Shown piece after piece: positions 6,145 through 7,321 of a stretch of 7,321 nt of DNA. How positions within the stretch are numbered: position 1 is the first letter of the stretch; each line of letters starts with the position of its first letter. The stretch is taken from the NCBI GenBank assembly GCA_963979005.1, contig CAXBVF010000057.1, positions 1-7,321 on the forward strand, read 5' to 3'. The position numbers and the translations under genes were made by a program. The stretch comes from UBA6164 sp963979005. GTDB lineage: Bacteria; Patescibacteriota; Gracilibacteria; BD1-5; UBA6164. Below the pieces are notes generated by a model. That model had not been told where the DNA came from. It made no database searches and was given only the letters and a program-made list of their open reading frames with translations.

Positions 6145-6178
6145 AATAAAAAGAGTACTGCAGTATTCTTTTTATTTT
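6143..6178. terminator. Bidirectional terminator, 36-bp palindrome
   Basis: The core AAAAAGAGTACTGCAGTATTCTTTTT pairs along its whole length with one G-T pair, and pairing extends from 6143 to 6178. A- and T-tracts on the two sides give a U-tract in both directions. The stop of the small gene (6142-6144) and that of the pilin gene (6174-6172) overlap its two edges. Confidence 0.9.
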
Positions 6179-6588
6179 TTTATTTGCTTAAAAAATCAAG
6201 TACTACTATTGCTTTCAGAACTAATCTTTAATTCCCAATCTATATAATTAATACTTACATCTAAAACTTCTCACTCAATTATATACTCAATATTATCCAA
6301 AAGTATTGGATTTACACTACCAGTATAACATTCATTTAGAAGTAATGAATTTCAAAAATTAAATCTGTATTCAGTTAAACTACTAGATAAAAAATTATCT
6401 ATTCATATATTTTCTATACACTGCTCTAATACTGGGAACAATAATATTGACTGAGTGTAATTAGTAGAATTTGAAATAATTTTTGTATTTTCTGATATTA
6501 ATTTATATACTCAAAAAACAGCAATTGTAATTATTCATGTTGCTATTATTACTTCTATTAATGTAAATCAAGGAATATTTTTTTTCAT
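6172..6588 (-). CDS. Type IV pilin-like protein (prepilin, class III signal)
   Basis: The 138-residue protein has a short basic leader and the prepilin motif P-G-F-T-L-I-E: cleavage is expected between G7 and F8, with E12 as the conserved glutamate at mature position 5. Residues 8-30 form the hydrophobic N-terminal helix. The rest is a small globular head with two cysteines (57 and 87) that could form a disulfide. Such proteins are processed and N-methylated by prepilin peptidase PilD and assembled into type IV pili or type II secretion pseudopili. The G at the cleavage site is a TGA codon, so without recoding the protein would end after six residues. Seven of eight glycines are TGA. The head lacks obvious similarity to major pilins, so a minor pilin is possible. 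It diverges from the pilT-like gene by about 150 bp and ends in a terminator shared with the small gene. Confidence 0.88.
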
Positions 6589-6676
6589 ATTATTAAAATT
6601 ATTACTCTTCAATTATTATAATTATTAATTAATAATTTAATAATTTAAATTAAAAACTTTAAATTATAGCTATTTT
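6589..6676. other. AT-only divergent spacer between pilin and pilT-like genes
   Basis: This part of the divergent gap is nearly pure A and T, with overlapping short palindromes such as ATTAATTAAT. Several TATAAT-like words occur on the minus strand but none has a convincing -35 partner, so the pilin promoter cannot be placed. No reading frame or RNA is supported. Confidence 0.4.
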
Positions 6677-6705
6677 TTGTAAATACTAACTTAATATGTT
6701 AAAAT
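6677..6705 (+). promoter_or_regulatory. Candidate promoter of the pilT-like gene
   Basis: TTGTAA (6677-6682) and TAAAAT (6700-6705) are 17 bp apart. The expected start near 6712 lies downstream of an alternative in-frame ATG at 6696, which favours translation from the ATG at 6738. The match is moderate in an AT-rich gap where chance matches are frequent. Confidence 0.4.
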
Positions 6706-6737
6706 TAGCTTATATTACAACTAAATCACACATAAAT

Positions 6738-7321
6738 ATGTTATTATTTGAAATCTTAAAAGAATCACTTAATTCAGATGTATCAGATATTATCTTAACC
6801 GCATGATCTAAACCTTGTTTTAAAATTAATGGAGATATTGTTTATAGGGATAATTATGAGATATACAACAATTCTTCACTTATAAAAGATATATGATCGA
6901 TAATGAATGATAAGCAAAAATTATCGTTTAAAGAAAATAAAGAACTTGATTTTTCTATAGAATTAAAATGATTTTCTAGATTTAGAGCTAATGTTTTTTA
7001 TACTAATAATTGAATTTGAATAGTTTTTAGGCCAATAAAGAGTGAATTACCTGATTTTAAAGAATTGGGATTACCAAATAAATTACTTGATTTAACTAAT
7101 ATAAAACATTGATTAATACTTGTTACTTGAAGTGTATGATCATGAAAATCTACAACATTAACATCACTAATTGATTCAATTAATAAAAACAAATCTAGAC
7201 ATATAATTACTATAGAAGACCCAATAGAATTTATATTTAAGGCAGATAAGTCTCTAATAGAACAAAGAGAAGTATGAGTAAATACTTTATCATTTGATAA
7301 CTGATTAAAATATGCTTTAAG
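6738..7321 (+). CDS. pilT: PilT-family type IV pilus retraction ATPase (3' end cut by the window)
   Basis: The first 194 codons of a PilT/PilU-type hexameric secretion ATPase are present; the family usually has about 350 residues, so roughly half is missing beyond the edge. The enzyme powers pilus retraction at the inner face of the cytoplasmic membrane. Visible are the N-terminal SDIILTAGSKP (16-26) and following INGDI, the link RFRANVF (81-87), RPIKSELPDF (98-107), Walker A GSVGSGKST (131-139), the Asp-box IEDPIEF (159-165) and QREVG (176-180). All three Walker A glycines are TGA; 11 of 13 glycines overall are TGA. The start at 6738 gives the usual PilT N-terminus; an in-frame ATG at 6696 would add 14 residues not expected in the family. 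PilB-type extension ATPases have a longer N-terminal domain, so PilT or PilU is the better fit. The Walker B region is not reached. Confidence 0.92.

Noticed and set aside
6589..6676. AT-rich palindromic stretch as a replication origin or operator
   Set aside because: Near-pure A/T sequence produces such palindromes by chance; there are no DnaA-box-like repeats or a neighbouring initiator gene.
6696..6737. Earlier in-frame ATG for the pilT-like gene
   Set aside because: It adds 14 residues not seen in PilT N-termini and would lie upstream of the expected transcription start.

Overview
The window is very AT-rich and reads as protein only if TGA is a sense codon. Each of the eight long or medium genes other than the first is cut into fragments under the standard code. 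With TGA read as glycine they become full-length, recognisable proteins. In the two ATPases the TGA codons fall on invariant glycines of the Walker A loops and the ABC signatures, and in the pilin TGA supplies the glycine before the cleavage site. This is genetic code 25, known from the candidate phyla Absconditabacteria (SR1) and Gracilibacteria, so the source is almost certainly one of these small-genome bacteria. By hand count about 93 in-frame TGA codons and about 28 GGN codons encode glycine here.

Layout. Positions 4-3192 carry three minus-strand genes: an RRM RNA-binding protein (4-264), a family II Mn-dependent inorganic pyrophosphatase (417-1346) and a two-domain ABC-F ATPase (1411-3192). 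A divergent plus-strand gene (3323-4336) encodes a secreted, highly charged coiled-coil protein. It converges on a minus-strand NadD-like adenylyltransferase (4372-4959) across one perfect 44-bp palindrome. Upstream of that lie a probable structured RNA of about 160 nt with its own promoter and terminator (about 5009-5172, minus), an unusual tRNA with a CCG anticodon (5228-5304, minus) and the Holliday-junction nuclease RuvC (5361-5843, minus). A divergent plus-strand small gene of 49 codons (5995-6144) has a strong promoter and a leader hairpin. It converges on a minus-strand type IV pilin-like gene (6172-6588) across a second shared palindrome. The last gene, pilT-like (6738 to the edge, plus), diverges from the pilin and is cut by the window end.

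Functions. The set is mostly housekeeping (pyrophosphate removal, ribosome-associated ABC-F, NAD or nucleotide metabolism, recombination) plus surface functions (type IV pilus subunit and motor, secreted coiled-coil protein). The pilin and PilT form one functional unit, fitting the surface-attached or predatory lifestyle reported for these phyla. No start codon has a recognisable Shine-Dalgarno sequence, while several intergenic gaps hold good -35/-10 promoters. The most unusual items are the CCG tRNA, whose end bases and D loop resemble tRNA-Trp and which may belong to an arginine-codon reassignment, and the unidentified structured RNA between it and the NadD-like gene.
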